Origin: CAYLHS01 sp964383535
GTDB lineage: Bacteria > Actinomycetota > Acidimicrobiia > Spongiisociales > UBA4744
Assembly (NCBI GenBank): GCA_964383535.1
Contig: CAYLHS010000063.1
Coordinates: 1 to 12,419 of the forward strand
Length of the DNA: 12,419 bases
Direction of reading: 5' to 3'
Shown: piece after piece, positions 12,226-12,419 of the stretch
Numbering within the stretch: the first letter of the stretch is position 1
How the letters are laid out: every line of letters starts with the position of its first letter
Notes under the pieces: model-generated
The model's database searches: none
What the model was told of the DNA's origin: nothing
What the model saw: only the letters and a program-made list of their open reading frames with translations
Position numbers and translations under genes: made by a program

Positions 12226-12361
12226 GGACGGAGCGAAGGGGAGGAATCCAGACTTTGTGTGGATTCTCGTGAGGGCTAGCCTCTCACGGTGGCGACGTGC
12301 CGTATCGGCGCGTCGATAGGCACGAAATGCCAACCCAGTTCGATTCCCAAGCGTTTCACAC

Positions 12362-12375
12362 ACGGAACGTTCCGT
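12362..12375. promoter_or_regulatory. Perfect 14-bp palindrome, possible operator
   Basis: ACGGAACGTTCCGT is fully self-complementary and lies 24 bases before the start codon of the last gene and just before its ribosome binding site. It could bind a dimeric regulator or form a short stem in the RNA. No regulator family could be assigned from sequence. Confidence 0.45.
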
Positions 12376-12381
12376 ACTAGG

Positions 12382-12388
12382 AAGGAGG
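12382..12388 (+). promoter_or_regulatory. Strong ribosome binding site of the last gene
   Basis: AAGGAGG is a full match to the anti-Shine-Dalgarno core and ends 11 bases before the ATG. It is much stronger than any site before the other genes of the window, which mostly lack one. That suggests high or specially controlled translation of the gene that follows. Confidence 0.8.
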
Positions 12389-12399
12389 GTCTCAGACCC

Positions 12400-12419
12400 A
12401 TGAAAGGAAAAACACGACG
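12400..12419 (+). CDS. Start of an unidentified gene (3' end outside window)
   Basis: The frame begins ATG AAA GGA AAA ACA CGA, giving M-K-G-K-T-R before the window ends. The strong Shine-Dalgarno site and long structured leader support a real start. The lysine- and arginine-rich beginning would suit the n-region of a signal peptide, but six residues are too few to say so. No product can be named. Confidence 0.6.

Larger units (their letters stand above)
11963..12399. other. Gene-free stretch between the DUF559 gene and the last gene
   Basis: About 440 bases without a convincing coding frame. It holds repeat R2 (12028-12076), a further short GGCGTGAGGTAGC resembling one repeat arm (12002-12014), and a consensus -35 box at 12198. 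A structured leader runs from 12241 and a strong Shine-Dalgarno site lies at 12382. I see nothing identifiable in 12077-12180. TAGCAT at 12190-12195 could be another -10 but has no partner. Confidence 0.6.
12241..12399 (+). promoter_or_regulatory. Structured 5' leader, candidate cis-regulatory RNA
   Basis: Successive predicted hairpins precede the last gene. H1: GAATCCA/TGGATTC (12244-12250 with 12260-12266). H2: GTGAG-GGC/GCC-T-CTCAC (12269-12287), with one bulge. H3: CGACGTGCCG-TAT-CGGCGCGTCG (12293-12315), ten pairs including one G-U. H4: GGCA-CGAAA-TGCC (12319-12331). A final five-pair hairpin, GGGTC-TCA-GACCC (12387-12399), lies between the Shine-Dalgarno and the ATG and takes up its last two G residues. 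I do not recognise a known riboswitch class. Leader control of translation or messenger stability is an inference. Confidence 0.5.

Noticed and set aside
12338..12347. GTTCGATTCC, like the T arm of a tRNA
   Set aside because: The flanking bases do not pair to form the T stem, and no acceptor or anticodon arm fits around it.
12362..12375. LexA/SOS box
   Set aside because: The actinobacterial box has GAAC and GTTC half-sites separated by four bases. Here GAAC and GTTC directly abut.
12241..12399. Leader as a c-di-AMP (ydaO) or c-di-GMP riboswitch
   Set aside because: The conserved sequence blocks I know for these classes are not visible. Only the general presence of hairpins matches.

Overview
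The window is GC-rich and densely coded, uses several GTG starts, has GTGA stop/start overlaps, and carries an AbiEi/DUF559-type gene. Together these suggest a high-GC actinobacterium (Actinomycetota). An Acidimicrobiia-like lineage is possible, but that is inference from gene style and not from a marker gene.

Left part (1-3220): the window opens inside a gene that joins octanoyltransferase (LipB) and lipoyl synthase (LipA) in one reading frame. It is translationally coupled to an M24 aminopeptidase. A HAD phosphatase follows on the opposite strand.

Middle (3308-10963): a cell-surface polysaccharide locus. It holds a polyprenyl-phosphate sugar-1-phosphate transferase (chain initiation), a GT4-like glycosyltransferase, and a large minus-strand protein combining a CsaB/WcaK-type polysaccharide pyruvyl transferase with a second glycosyltransferase. 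A sulfotransferase-like protein and an ABC-2 exporter pair (Wzm/TagG-like permease, Wzt/TagH-like ATPase) complete it. The simplest reading is a lipid-linked glycan built in the cytoplasm, decorated with pyruvate ketals and perhaps sulfate, and exported by the ABC transporter route. No Wzx/Wzy-type genes are visible.

Right part (10964-12419): a lone AbiEi-type winged-helix plus DUF559 (Vsr-like nuclease fold) gene lies between two diverged copies of a 49-bp palindromic repeat, and its stop codon sits inside one copy. After that comes a gene-free stretch of about 440 bases. It holds a consensus -35 box, a series of predicted RNA hairpins, a perfect 14-bp palindrome and a very strong Shine-Dalgarno site in front of a gene that starts 20 bases before the window ends.

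Most worth following up: the repeat-flanked DUF559 gene, the structured leader, the pyruvyltransferase-glycosyltransferase fusion with its nearby inverted paralogue, and the LipB-LipA fusion.
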